NCBI GenBank assembly: GCA_017524905.1
Contig: JAFXUP010000111.1
Location: 1-38,286 of the forward strand
Source of the DNA: Acholeplasmatales bacterium
GTDB lineage: Bacteria; Bacillota_I; Bacilli_A; Acholeplasmatales; Anaeroplasmataceae
DNA: 38,286 nt
Direction: 5' to 3'
A program made the position numbers and the translations under genes. Shown here in pieces: positions 8,811 through 16,587 of the stretch; positions within the stretch are counted from its first letter, which is position 1; each line of letters starts with the position of its first letter. Under the pieces are notes generated by a model. That model did no database searches and had not been told where the DNA came from. It was given only the letters and a program-made list of their open reading frames with translations.

Positions 8811-9797
8811 CTATTTTAAAGATTTTCTAGCTCTTTTAGAAGCAACTAAAGTCTTATTAGCCTTTGCAAGCTTCATTTTATAATAATTATCAGGTCTTTC
8901 AATTTCTGATACAACTAAATCATTGATTGCAGTTAAAACATTTAAAGCTTTTTGTCTTTGTTCTTCAGTATAAGTTTCTAAGCCATGCTTTAATTCATCA
9001 TAATAATCAGTCATTGCAGCATATTCCCAGAAATAATTAGCTAATCTACAATCTAAGAAATACCAAGGCTTAATAGACATATCATAGTGAATGATATGAA
9101 TATCTTCTTCTTGAACTGGGAAATCTAAGAATTTAAATGTTTGAGCATTCCATTCTAAGTCTAAGAATTTAATTCTGCCATTGCAAATAACATTTAAATA
9201 GTCCTCATCTTGAGTTACAACAAATTTATATTCTCCTAACATCTTAACAAATGTTTCAAGAATTTTTTCTTCTCTAAATCCCTTAACATCCATTAACATA
9301 ACACCAGCATTAATAGTTTCATATCTAGAAATACCTAAAACCTCTTCGATATATCTACCATATAAATCTACTTGTACGAATGCTTGTTCATGAGCACCAG
9401 CAATTAAGTTATTTTCTAAGTCAATATTATATAATTTAGCAATGTCATCTAAAATAACAGTATCACCATCAATATAGATAACCTTGTCAAATTCTGGGAA
9501 CATATCTGCAATAAAGAATCTATAATATGTTGTCATATTATAATAATCTCTTACAAATAGCTTTTCTTTTATAGCATTAAATTTGTCAGTAACATCATCA
9601 AATTTAATTTTTACATTTTCTGTTTCTAAAGTTCTTGTTCTTCTAATTGTTTCTTCTGTGATATCAGTATTTAAAATATGAATTTCATATTGTGTTTCTG
9701 GATTACAATTTTCAATCATTGATTTAATTGAAACATTGATATATTTCATATAATTATTATCACAGATATAAAATATAGGTACAATATTATTTCTCAT
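8811..9797 (-). CDS. GT8 family glycosyltransferase
   Basis: A 328-residue GT-A fold retaining glycosyltransferase of family GT8, the family of LPS galactosyl- and glucosyltransferases and glycogenin. It starts MRNNIVPIFYICDNNYMKY. The metal-binding DxD motif is YIDGDTVILDD, and TINAGVMLMDVK is the second family block. A late HYDMSIKPW segment fits the C-terminal HxxGxxKPW motif. I chose the ATG at 9797 over one at 9815: GAGAGG lies 7 nt upstream and family members begin at this point. The gene overlaps the preceding GT8 gene by 11 bp. The product is predicted to be cytosolic or membrane-associated. Donor and acceptor cannot be read from the sequence. Confidence 0.9.
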   Translation of the reverse strand: MRNNIVPIFYICDNNYMKYINVSIKSMIENCNPETQYEIHILNTDITEETIRRTRTLETENVKIKFDDVTDKFNAIKEKLFVRDYYNMTTYYRFFIADMFPEFDKVIYIDGDTVILDDIAKLYNIDLENNLIAGAHEQAFVQVDLYGRYIEEVLGISRYETINAGVMLMDVKGFREEKILETFVKMLGEYKFVVTQDEDYLNVICNGRIKFLDLEWNAQTFKFLDFPVQEEDIHIIHYDMSIKPWYFLDCRLANYFWEYAAMTDYYDELKHGLETYTEEQRQKALNVLTAINDLVVSEIERPDNYYKMKLAKANKTLVASKRARKSLK

Positions 9798-10629
9798 TTT
9801 TAATCCTCTCTTCATACTTTCCCTTTAAGTATATATATTCATACAAAACATCATCAAATTGATAATAATGGAATACCTTATGAACTAAGCTAACCTTCCA
9901 TTGCTTTATGTTAGCTGTATGTGGATAAGGTAACCAGAATAATCTTTTAGAAAAATGTCTAACAACTGTATGCTTGTGTAAGAATTTTTGATCATTAAAT
10001 TTTTGAGGTAGCATTTTTCTTTTTGTTGTAGATCTTAAAATAGCACTTTGATCTGCAAAAGGTAAATGCTTAACCTTTAATAAATCTCTTGCCTTACCTA
10101 AAAGATTTGTTTCCTTACATCTCTTTAAATTAAATAAAAGCACACCGGCATTTATATAATTAGGTTGAACAAGATATTTACCATAATGGTCTCTTGCAGC
10201 AGCATATTCATATTCTTCAACATCAATATTATATAAAAGCTCAATATCTCTATTAAACATAATATCAACATCTAAATATAATAGCTTATCTGGCATATTA
10301 GGAACCATATCAGCGAATAATCTAATTAATGTATATGGTGAACAGTAACATCCTTCATTAGGACAACCTTTGAATTCTTTATTATATATATCAGTTACAT
10401 CAACCTTAATAATTTTGTTTTCAGGATGATATTTTTTAACAACTTCATCTAAATAAGAAATTAATCCATCACTAATTGGTGTATATTTAGGATTTAAGTG
10501 ACTAACATCCATTGTGAAAACATAGAAATTGAAAGGCCCTTGATATTTACTTCTTTTAAAAATTGATAATGCACATGTTAAGATTCCATCAAAAACATAT
10601 TCATTTCCACAAAATAGTATATTTATCAC
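9787..10629 (-). CDS. GT8 family glycosyltransferase, second copy
   Basis: A 280-residue GT8 enzyme. The start MINILFCGNEYVFDGILTCA is typical. The DxD motif is LYLDVDIMFN, and YINAGVLLFNLKR is the conserved second block. The C-terminus carries VRHFSKRLFWLPY, a variant of the usual HxxGxxKPW motif in which the Gly is not evident. It is clearly diverged from the downstream GT8, so the two probably add different sugars or act in sequence. The start overlaps the upstream acyltransferase stop by 4 bp (ATGA), indicating translational coupling. This is the second gene of the four-gene operon. Confidence 0.88.
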   Translation of the reverse strand: MINILFCGNEYVFDGILTCALSIFKRSKYQGPFNFYVFTMDVSHLNPKYTPISDGLISYLDEVVKKYHPENKIIKVDVTDIYNKEFKGCPNEGCYCSPYTLIRLFADMVPNMPDKLLYLDVDIMFNRDIELLYNIDVEEYEYAAARDHYGKYLVQPNYINAGVLLFNLKRCKETNLLGKARDLLKVKHLPFADQSAILRSTTKRKMLPQKFNDQKFLHKHTVVRHFSKRLFWLPYPHTANIKQWKVSLVHKVFHYYQFDDVLYEYIYLKGKYEERIKNEK

Positions 10630-11402
10630 TCTTTCACTTCCTTTTTAACATATTTAATATATTCAACATTTGAATTTTTACTTCTTAAAACTTGTTGGTT
10701 ATAAATTTTATCCCTTAGATTTTCTCTAGCATCCTTCATTGATAAGCCCTCATCAGGATAGAAAGGACCATCTATATAAGTTACCATCTTAGGCTTTTTA
10801 CCAAATTTTCTTTTTACATAAGTATTAGTTAAAGCAAAAGCTGGAACATTATAATGAATAGGATAGCTAAATGATAATGATTTATAAGGTCTTATTTTTG
10901 TATAATATGGCCAAATATGAGCTTCAGGATAAATCATTATAAATCTTTTTTCTTCAATTCTTTTATCTAAGCATCTATTGAAATTCTTCATTGCCTTAGC
11001 ATTAGCAGGTAAAGGAATAGCTCCTAAGCTTGCTATAACATGCTTAATAACAGGAATTGACATATTATTTGGATTAACGATTACAAAAGCATCCTGTGGT
11101 GTAGAAATCATTGATGGTACAAAAGCATCAGCAATATTATGAGTATGATTACCATAAACTATAACAGCTTGCTTTTTATACTTCTTGAAGTTCTTTCTTC
11201 CAATTACCTTATGATGTAAAGTAATTTTAAGATATAAAGCTGCAAGAGGTGTCGCAACAATTCTATACCAAAAAAATCTAGTAAACTTTTTCCAAATACC
11301 TTTTGGTAAATATATGTAATTTTCATCAATAACCCTAGGTTTAAGGTTATCACCAGCGAACTCATCATTAAGTTCATCGGTATAATAAATTATTTTTTCC
11401 AT
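10626..11402 (-). CDS. Lysophospholipid acyltransferase family protein
   Basis: A 258-residue PlsC-superfamily protein. The catalytic region reads VYGNHTHNIADAF. The His-to-Asp spacing is HX5D from the first His, one longer than the standard HX4D. PEAHIWPYYTKIRPY is the second motif block. I recall Firmicute acyltransferases with a similar NHT...D arrangement, so this is probably a subfamily trait and not a defect. One hydrophobic stretch near residues 43-60 may anchor it to the membrane. GGGGA lies 7 nt before the ATG. It is the first gene of the operon and is diverged in sequence from the acyltransferase at its end, so the two probably have different acceptors or positions. Confidence 0.82.
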   Translation of the reverse strand: MEKIIYYTDELNDEFAGDNLKPRVIDENYIYLPKGIWKKFTRFFWYRIVATPLAALYLKITLHHKVIGRKNFKKYKKQAVIVYGNHTHNIADAFVPSMISTPQDAFVIVNPNNMSIPVIKHVIASLGAIPLPANAKAMKNFNRCLDKRIEEKRFIMIYPEAHIWPYYTKIRPYKSLSFSYPIHYNVPAFALTNTYVKRKFGKKPKMVTYIDGPFYPDEGLSMKDARENLRDKIYNQQVLRSKNSNVEYIKYVKKEVKE

Positions 11403-11426
11403 ATTATTTCCCCAAAAACCGATTCT

Positions 11427-11454
11427 ATTTTATAATAAATAATTTTTAAATCAA
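11427..11454 (-). promoter_or_regulatory. Promoter of the acyltransferase/GT8 operon
   Basis: TTGATT at 11449-11454, a 16-nt spacer and TAAAAT at 11427-11432. The -10 overlaps a GATTCTA heptamer (11421-11427) that recurs in the dyad at 11475-11525. Confidence 0.5.
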
Positions 11455-11474
11455 TATTTTCAAAATATAATGAT

Positions 11475-11525
11475 GATTCTAACATTAGTAGAGCACTTTT
11501 TGGCCACTCTACTCACAGTAGAATC
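11475..11525. repeat. 51-bp two-part dyad between divergent genes, candidate operator
   Basis: The outer arms GATTCTA / TAGAATC (11475-11481, 11519-11525) and the inner arms AGTAGAG / CTCTACT (11487-11493, 11507-11513) share one centre at 11500. There is no T-run, so it is not a simple terminator. It lies between the promoters of the acyltransferase operon and the Xre regulator. Confidence 0.6.
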
Positions 11526-11562
11526 CCCTTATTTAAACCTTTTTTTCTCTATTTTTTTATGT

Positions 11563-11568
11563 TATAAT
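11563..11568 (+). promoter_or_regulatory. -10 element giving a probably leaderless Xre mRNA
   Basis: A perfect TATAAT is followed by 6 nt and then the ATG, so the expected start is the A at 11575. The -35 region is T-rich and weak. There is no ribosome site. Confidence 0.6.
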
Positions 11569-11574
11569 ACAAAT

Positions 11575-12171
11575 ATGAACGATTTAAAACATATTATTTC
11601 AAACAACCTAGTAGAGTTGAGAAAACGTAAGAAATATACTCAACAGGATCTAGCAAACATGTTAGGATACTCAGATAAATCTATATCTAAATGGGAGAAA
11701 GGAGACTCACTACCTGATATAGAGACACTATATCAAATCTGTAATCTTTACAATGTTACTCTAGATTATTTAACCCATGAAGGAACATGGGATGATAAGC
11801 AAGATTTCGTTATAAAGAACTACTATAGAAGAAACAAAATACTAATTGTATTAATGGTATTAAGTGTTGTATGGACTATCGCTATAGCCGTACTAGCTTA
11901 TTCTATTTCCTTTAAAGCGGGTGTTCCATATTGGACAGCTTGTACATGGGCCGTTCCTGCTTCTGCTTTAGTTTTACTATACTTCAATAGAAGATGGGGT
12001 AAAAGAAATTGGAAATATCCTATAATTGCAATTCTTATTTGGACCGGACTTGCAGCTATCTACTTGCAGCTTCTATATCACGAACAAAACATTTGGCCTA
12101 TATTTATATTAGGTATTCCTGTACAATTAGTAGTTGTACTATGGAGCCAAATTAGAAATGAAGATATTTAA
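11575..12171 (+). CDS. Xre-family transcriptional regulator with C-terminal membrane domain
   Basis: A 198-residue protein. Residues about 4-60 form a lambda-repressor type HTH (LRKRKKYTQQDLANMLGYSD, then SISKWEKGDSLPDI). The C-terminal part has about four hydrophobic helices (NKILIVLMVLSVVWTIAIAV and three more ending LVVVLWSQI), so the regulator is probably tethered to the membrane. I placed the start at MNDLKHI, as in the family. A longer frame from 11470 exists but has no ribosome site, and the -10 box lies inside it. No Shine-Dalgarno precedes 11575, so translation is probably leaderless. It likely senses an envelope or membrane cue and may bind the dyad at 11475-11525 to control itself and the divergent operon; this is inference. 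Confidence 0.85.
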   Translation: MNDLKHIISNNLVELRKRKKYTQQDLANMLGYSDKSISKWEKGDSLPDIETLYQICNLYNVTLDYLTHEGTWDDKQDFVIKNYYRRNKILIVLMVLSVVWTIAIAVLAYSISFKAGVPYWTACTWAVPASALVLLYFNRRWGKRNWKYPIIAILIWTGLAAIYLQLLYHEQNIWPIFILGIPVQLVVVLWSQIRNEDI

Positions 12172-12197
12172 AAAGCTCTTTTTAAAGAGCTTTTTTT
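12171..12197. terminator. Bidirectional terminator
   Basis: A stem AAAAGCTCTTT / AAAGAGCTTTT (12171-12181, 12184-12194) with a TT loop runs into a T-tract for the Xre gene. The reverse side has a shorter T-run for the convergent gene ending at 12196. Confidence 0.88.
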
Positions 12198-12633
12198 ATG
12201 CACAAAGATTCAACACAAAAGAATTAATCTTATTTGCTGATTGCTCTTCAAAAGCATCATCATATACAATATATTTAATGCTTGTGCTATTGCATAAGCT
12301 TTTCATTTTTAAAACATCTTCTTTTGATGCATTAGGAGCTGTAACTAAGATAATTCTAATACCATTATAAATTAATTCTTCTACTGCTTCCTTAAGATTA
12401 TCATCAAATGATTTTAAGGAAATAATACAATGAGAATAATTATAATGCTTAATAAATTCTTTTATATAATTTTTAGCTTTAATAGATGTTAATTGCTTAG
12501 AACTAATATTATCAAAATCAAATTTGTTTTTAAGCTTTGTTAATATTTTATTTTGTTTTACTCTAAACTTTCCATCACTATAAGAATTAGATAAAAATAA
12601 TTCATCACTAAGTAATAATGCTTTCTTTTTCAT
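12196..12633 (-). CDS. Small protein of unknown function, possibly a degenerate SGNH-fold protein
   Basis: A 145-residue protein. I chose the ATG at 12633 because AAGGAGG lies 8 nt upstream; the frame extends to 12666 without a ribosome site. Its layout resembles SGNH/GDSL hydrolases. A first beta strand (ALLLSDELFLSN) sits where the catalytic GDS would be. HCIISLKSFDDN is where the GxND block would be, followed by IRIILVTAPN. The catalytic Ser, the Gly/Asn block and the C-terminal DxxH are not visible, so any hydrolase activity is doubtful. The fold suggestion is a tentative reading of pattern only. It is transcribed from its own promoter, divergent from the DUF1836 gene. Confidence 0.55.
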   Translation of the reverse strand: MKKKALLLSDELFLSNSYSDGKFRVKQNKILTKLKNKFDFDNISSKQLTSIKAKNYIKEFIKHYNYSHCIISLKSFDDNLKEAVEELIYNGIRIILVTAPNASKEDVLKMKSLCNSTSIKYIVYDDAFEEQSANKINSFVLNLCA

Positions 12634-12666
12634 AATTGTATCCTCCTTACTATGCAACCATATCAT

Positions 12667-12686
12667 CTAGTTTGCAATACTAGTTT
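12667..12686. repeat. Direct repeat CTAGTTT x2, 13-bp period
   Basis: CTAGTTT occurs at 12667-12673 and 12680-12686. The second copy overlaps the -10 of the 12633 gene and the first lies just downstream of its start. Possible operator half-sites. Confidence 0.4.
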
Positions 12687-12710
12687 AAATCATTTTAATA
12701 TATGTGTCAA
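12682..12710 (-). promoter_or_regulatory. Promoter of the 12633 small gene
   Basis: TTGACA (perfect) at 12705-12710, a 17-nt spacer and TAAACT at 12682-12687. Confidence 0.55.
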
Positions 12711-12728
12711 TAGTTTTTAGTAATTTTA

Positions 12729-12757
12729 TTGTGTTTTTTTGAATAATGTGATACAAT
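12729..12757 (+). promoter_or_regulatory. Promoter of the DUF1836 gene
   Basis: TTGTGT at 12729-12734, a 17-nt spacer and TACAAT at 12752-12757, with a TG one base before the -10 (extended type). Confidence 0.6.
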
Positions 12758-12782
12758 GTTGACATAGTGAGGTGTAACATTA

Positions 12783-13391
12783 ATGGATAATATTAAGAAA
12801 ACTCTTGAGGTATGGTTAAACGAATTAAATAATTTTAGTTTTAAAAGATATGAAGAATTACCTGATATCGAATTATATATGGATCAAGTAGTTACTTTTT
12901 TAGAAAAGCAAATTAAGATTTTCCAAAATACATCTTTAGATAAACAAATCACTTCTTCTATGATTAATAATTATGTTAAAGGTGAAGTTGTATCAGCTCC
13001 TATTTCTAAAAAATATAATAGAGAGCATTTAGCAGCAATCGAAGAGGTTATCACCTTAAAACAAGTATTATCTATAGCTGAAGTAAAACAAATACTTGAT
13101 GAAAGATATAAAGATAGTCCAGAAAAAGGAGATACCTTCAATTCATTCAATGAATTACAAACAGAAAAAATTACTTCTACAGTTAATGAAGCATTTAAGC
13201 ATTTAAATGATATTGATGATAACGATACTAAAGCTTTAGTAAATTTAGCATTAGATTTTTCTTTATCTGCAGTTGCATATATTAACATTGCAAAAAAGAT
13301 TTTATTCTTAACAAGAGTTTATGATGAATTAAATAAACCTGAAGATGAAAAAGAAAAGGATAAAGAAAAAGATAAAAAGAAAGATAACTAA
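12783..13391 (+). CDS. DUF1836 domain protein (putative HTH regulator)
   Basis: A 202-residue protein. Residues about 20-110 match the DUF1836 pattern: ELPDIELYMDQVVTFLEKQ, then SSMINNYVKGEVVSAP, KKYNREHLAAIEEV and LKQVLSIAEVKQIL. This arrangement resembles the MerR-like winged HTH. The family is known mainly from Firmicutes and is thought to be regulatory. The C-terminus is a highly charged Lys/Asp/Glu tail. GAGGTG lies about 9 nt before the ATG and a clear promoter precedes it. It shares its intergenic region, with direct repeats, with the divergent gene at 12633, which is a plausible target. The ligand is unknown. Confidence 0.82.
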   Translation: MDNIKKTLEVWLNELNNFSFKRYEELPDIELYMDQVVTFLEKQIKIFQNTSLDKQITSSMINNYVKGEVVSAPISKKYNREHLAAIEEVITLKQVLSIAEVKQILDERYKDSPEKGDTFNSFNELQTEKITSTVNEAFKHLNDIDDNDTKALVNLALDFSLSAVAYINIAKKILFLTRVYDELNKPEDEKEKDKEKDKKKDN

Positions 13392-13428
13392 AAAAAAGCC
13401 TGTTAGATTTTATTCTAACAGGTTTTTC
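13391..13428. terminator. Bidirectional terminator
   Basis: A stem CCTGTTAGA / TCTAACAGG (13399-13407, 13414-13422) is flanked by an A-run on the left and a T-run on the right. It serves the DUF1836 gene and the convergent gene ending at 13434. Confidence 0.93.
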
Positions 13429-13433
13429 ATTTG

Positions 13434-14462
13434 CTAAACTTCATTTTCTTTTATAGGTTCATCTTTATTTTCATTAACATCTTCAATAAGATTATCATCC
13501 TTTTTAATATCTTCTACCTTTTCACTCAATTCCTTTTGGAATTCAGATTGCTTATCATCAATTAAGCTTTCACTTGGAACACTTAAATTATTAAATGGTT
13601 CTATAACCTTATCAAGCTTTTTATTATAACTAATTGTACTTAAAGTATCTAAGCAAAAATTAACTCTCTTTCTAGATGTATCATCTAAAGTTTGAAGGTC
13701 ATCACCTTTAATTTCATCATTTACTGTTTTATTAGGAAATTTATGTAAAAGGTATGCAATAGTTGCCTCTTTTAGCTTTTCATCATTTCCAAAATCCTTA
13801 TTATTTTCATCATTATAATTTTTTAAAGCTTTCACATAATTTTTATATTCATTCGAAGTTCTTCTAAAGAATCTTTCAAAGAATCCACCTTTATGCTTAT
13901 CAATAATGTCATCTAATGATTTAGCTTTACCGTAATACATTTTAGCATTTAGACGCTCAACAAAAAATTTAGTTTTTCCTTTATTAGTTTCATAATCTTT
14001 ATATGAATCTTTCATTTGATTTAGCTTTTCTACCATTTTAGAACAATGCTCTTTCCATTTTACTTGCTCTTGATCAGTTTCATCAATTTCTTTATTAGCA
14101 TATTCTTGAGCAATTTCTTCTAAGCATTTTACTGGTTCTTTTAAGAATAGTTTTATTCTTTTATCATATTCTTTATCATTAACGCCAACCTTTTCTAAAT
14201 CTGTATGATCAAAATCATCAACATTATTATTATATTCATATCCAACCTTTTTATCATCTATTCCTTCAGCCATCTGTTTTTTAGAAAAATAAATTAAATC
14301 TTCTAATGAACAATCAGCTTTCTTATCGTTAAAACCATATGATAAAACAACATGAGCAATGTAATCCATTTTTTGATCAAGTGGCTTTTCCCATTGTAAA
14401 CTACTATAATACTCATTTAATTTAATATTAAAATAATTAATTCCAAAATCCTTTTTAGGCAT
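13434..14462 (-). CDS. Unrecognised protein, intact member of a local paralogous family
   Basis: A 342-residue, highly charged, mostly helical protein with no signal peptide or membrane segment. I chose the ATG at 14462 because GGGAGG lies 7 nt upstream; the frame extends to 14522 without one. No known domain is recognised. It is paralogous to the gene at 22030-23089. Both carry GFFERFFRRTSNEY / GFFARLFNTTSNEW, AIAYLLHKFP / AIAYLKHKFP, and an N-terminal block ending LSYGFND / LSHGGHE followed by CSLEDL / ISLEEA. The acidic C-terminal tail holds many Asp, Glu and Lys residues. It may be lineage specific. Function unknown. Confidence 0.75.
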   Translation of the reverse strand: MPKKDFGINYFNIKLNEYYSSLQWEKPLDQKMDYIAHVVLSYGFNDKKADCSLEDLIYFSKKQMAEGIDDKKVGYEYNNNVDDFDHTDLEKVGVNDKEYDKRIKLFLKEPVKCLEEIAQEYANKEIDETDQEQVKWKEHCSKMVEKLNQMKDSYKDYETNKGKTKFFVERLNAKMYYGKAKSLDDIIDKHKGGFFERFFRRTSNEYKNYVKALKNYNDENNKDFGNDEKLKEATIAYLLHKFPNKTVNDEIKGDDLQTLDDTSRKRVNFCLDTLSTISYNKKLDKVIEPFNNLSVPSESLIDDKQSEFQKELSEKVEDIKKDDNLIEDVNENKDEPIKENEV

Positions 14463-14522
14463 AATATAACCTCCCTTTTTTATAGCATCATTATAACCTA
14501 TAAGCTGCAACAAAACTGCCAC

Positions 14523-14550
14523 AAAAAAATGCTGTTAATTTTAACAGCAT
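14523..14550 (-). terminator. Terminator of the rdgB-proC operon
   Basis: A stem ATGCTGTTAA / TTAACAGCAT (14529-14538, 14541-14550) is followed on the minus strand by TTTTTTTG, just after the proC stop. Confidence 0.93.
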
Positions 14551-14557
14551 CATTTTT

Positions 14558-15352
14558 TTATTTTCCTAATTCTTTACTTCTTTTTGAGCAAGCTAAGCTA
14601 CATTCATAAATTGCTTTTTCAAATCCATTTTCATAAAGCTTATTTAAGCCTGCAATAGTTGTTCCACCTTTTGAACATACATTATTAATTAAAGTATCAA
14701 TTGGAGTATCCTTATTTTCTAAAATCATATCCATTGAGCCTTTAATAGCAGCACATGTTAAATCTCTTGCAACATCAAAATCAATTCCTTTTTCTACTGC
14801 ATAATCAATAAATGCTTTAGCAAAAAGATAAGCATATGCTGGCATTGAACCATTTAAAGCTAATGTATCATCCATTTCAGTTTCTTTTATTTTTCTTACA
14901 ACACCTATTGAAGATAATATGTTAATAGCATCACTTGATAGCTCATTTTCTTTATTTGCACAAACAGTAATTGCGCCTTCTTTAATTGATGCAGGAAGAT
15001 TTGGCATAGCTCTAACTATTGTTGCATTTTTAAAAAATGAAGATATATTTAATATGCTTTTTCCTGCAGCAATTGATAAAATACATCTATTTTCAAAATC
15101 AAAAGCCTTTGCTATAGGTAAAACCTCATCAAAGATTTGAGGCTTTATTGCGATTAAAATAATTTTAGATTCCTTAAATAATTGAGCTTCATTTTCTGCA
15201 AATACGAAGCCTTTTTTTAAATAATCATTTTTAATTAATTCATTAGGTGTATATAAAATAATTTCATTTTTATTATAAATGTTTGCTGAAACTACACCAT
15301 CTAGTATAGCTCCACCCATTTTTCCAACACCTAAAATACCAAATTTATACAT
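14558..15352 (-). CDS. proC: Pyrroline-5-carboxylate reductase
   Basis: A 264-residue cytosolic enzyme that reduces pyrroline-5-carboxylate to proline with NAD(P)H, the last step of proline synthesis. The N-terminus FGILGVGKMGGAILDG is the Rossmann nucleotide site. IAIKPQIFDEVLP and IVRAMPNLPASIKEGA are the family blocks. The C-terminal signature region reads VCSKGGTTIAGL. Length and ends match the family. The start codon overlaps the proA stop by one base (TAATG), so translation is coupled. It is the last gene of the operon. Confidence 0.97.
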   Translation of the reverse strand: MYKFGILGVGKMGGAILDGVVSANIYNKNEIILYTPNELIKNDYLKKGFVFAENEAQLFKESKIILIAIKPQIFDEVLPIAKAFDFENRCILSIAAGKSILNISSFFKNATIVRAMPNLPASIKEGAITVCANKENELSSDAINILSSIGVVRKIKETEMDDTLALNGSMPAYAYLFAKAFIDYAVEKGIDFDVARDLTCAAIKGSMDMILENKDTPIDTLINNVCSKGGTTIAGLNKLYENGFEKAIYECSLACSKRSKELGK

Positions 15353-16587
15353 TACTTTCTTACCTCACCATTACCATAAATTTTATATTTATAGCTCATA
15401 ATTTCTTTTAAACCCATTGGTCCTCTTGCATGTAGCTTTTGAGTTGAAATACCAATTTCAGCTCCAAAGCCAAAGCATCCACCATCAGTAAATCTAGTTG
15501 AAGCATTATGATATACGCAAGCACTGTCAATTAAAGCCATAAATTTTGAGGCTTTTTCATTATCTTTTGTAATAATTGCTTCACTATGCTTTGTTGAATG
15601 ATTATTTATATGATTAATTGCCTCATCAATATCCTTAACAACCTTTATTGCAACAATATAATCATTATATTCTTCATAAAAATCTTCATCAGTTGCTTTT
15701 AAAACATTAATATATTTTAATGTTTTTTCGCAGCCTCTCATTTCTATTTTTAATTCACTAAATTTTTCATATAGCATAGGTAAAAATTTTGATGCTATAT
15801 CTTCATCAACTAAAATATTTTCAATCGCATTACATACAGATGGTCTTTGATATTTAGCATTAACTGCAATATTAAGTGCCATATCTAAATCAGCATCTTT
15901 TTCAACATATAAATGACAATTACCAGCACCTGTTTCAATATATGGTATTTTAGCATTTGAAACTACATAATTAATTAATCCTTTAGAACCTCTTGGAATT
16001 AATAAATCAATATAATTTTTTAAAGTTATTAATTCATTAGTAACAGCTCTATCAGTTGATTCAACTAAATATATAACATCAGGATTAACAATATTTTTTA
16101 TAGCATTTCTCATAACCTGAACTAATGCTTTATTTGTATTAATAGCTTCCTTACCACCCTTTAACACACAGGCATTAGCTGTTTTAATGCATAATCCTGC
16201 AATATCAACTGATACATTTGGTCTTGATTCAAATATAATAGCTATAACTCCAAATGGTACCATTACCTTATCAATAACTAAACCATTTGGTCTTTCAATT
16301 CTTTCAATTAATTCTCCTACATAATTATGTAGCGAAATTAAAGATTTAGTTGATTCGATTAAGCCTTCAATTCTTGAATCATTTAATGTTAATCTTTCAA
16401 TCATTGCACTTGATAAGCCAGATTCTTTAGCATTTTTAATATCTAATTCGTTTGCCTTTAAGATAATATCCTTATTATTCTCTAAAGCATCTGCAATAGA
16501 TTTAAGCATTTCATTTCTTTTTTCATTAGATAAAAGCTCTAATTCCTTTTGAGCCTTTTTAACATTTAATAAATCTTTTTCTAGCAT
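15352..16587 (-). CDS. proA: Glutamate-5-semialdehyde dehydrogenase (gamma-glutamyl phosphate reductase)
   Basis: A 411-residue enzyme that reduces gamma-glutamyl phosphate to glutamate semialdehyde with NADPH, the second step of proline synthesis. It belongs to the aldehyde dehydrogenase superfamily. VPFGVIAIIFESRPNVSVDI is the cofactor-binding block. The predicted catalytic Cys is residue 252 in QRPSVCNAIENI. FGFGAEIGISTQKLHARGPM is the C-terminal signature. GGGAGG precedes the ATG, and the gene overlaps the end of proB by 7 bp. It probably acts in complex with ProB to channel the labile phosphate intermediate, as is known for this pair. Confidence 0.97.
   Translation of the reverse strand: MLEKDLLNVKKAQKELELLSNEKRNEMLKSIADALENNKDIILKANELDIKNAKESGLSSAMIERLTLNDSRIEGLIESTKSLISLHNYVGELIERIERPNGLVIDKVMVPFGVIAIIFESRPNVSVDIAGLCIKTANACVLKGGKEAINTNKALVQVMRNAIKNIVNPDVIYLVESTDRAVTNELITLKNYIDLLIPRGSKGLINYVVSNAKIPYIETGAGNCHLYVEKDADLDMALNIAVNAKYQRPSVCNAIENILVDEDIASKFLPMLYEKFSELKIEMRGCEKTLKYINVLKATDEDFYEEYNDYIVAIKVVKDIDEAINHINNHSTKHSEAIITKDNEKASKFMALIDSACVYHNASTRFTDGGCFGFGAEIGISTQKLHARGPMGLKEIMSYKYKIYGNGEVRK

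Noticed and set aside
11470..11574. N-terminal 35-residue extension of the Xre regulator from an ATG at 11470
   Set aside because: No ribosome site, it runs through the dyad and the -10 box, and the family starts at MNDLKHI.
12134..12370. Plus-strand frame running through the Xre terminator
   Set aside because: It crosses a strong terminator hairpin and is antisense to the gene at 12196-12633, which has a perfect ribosome site.
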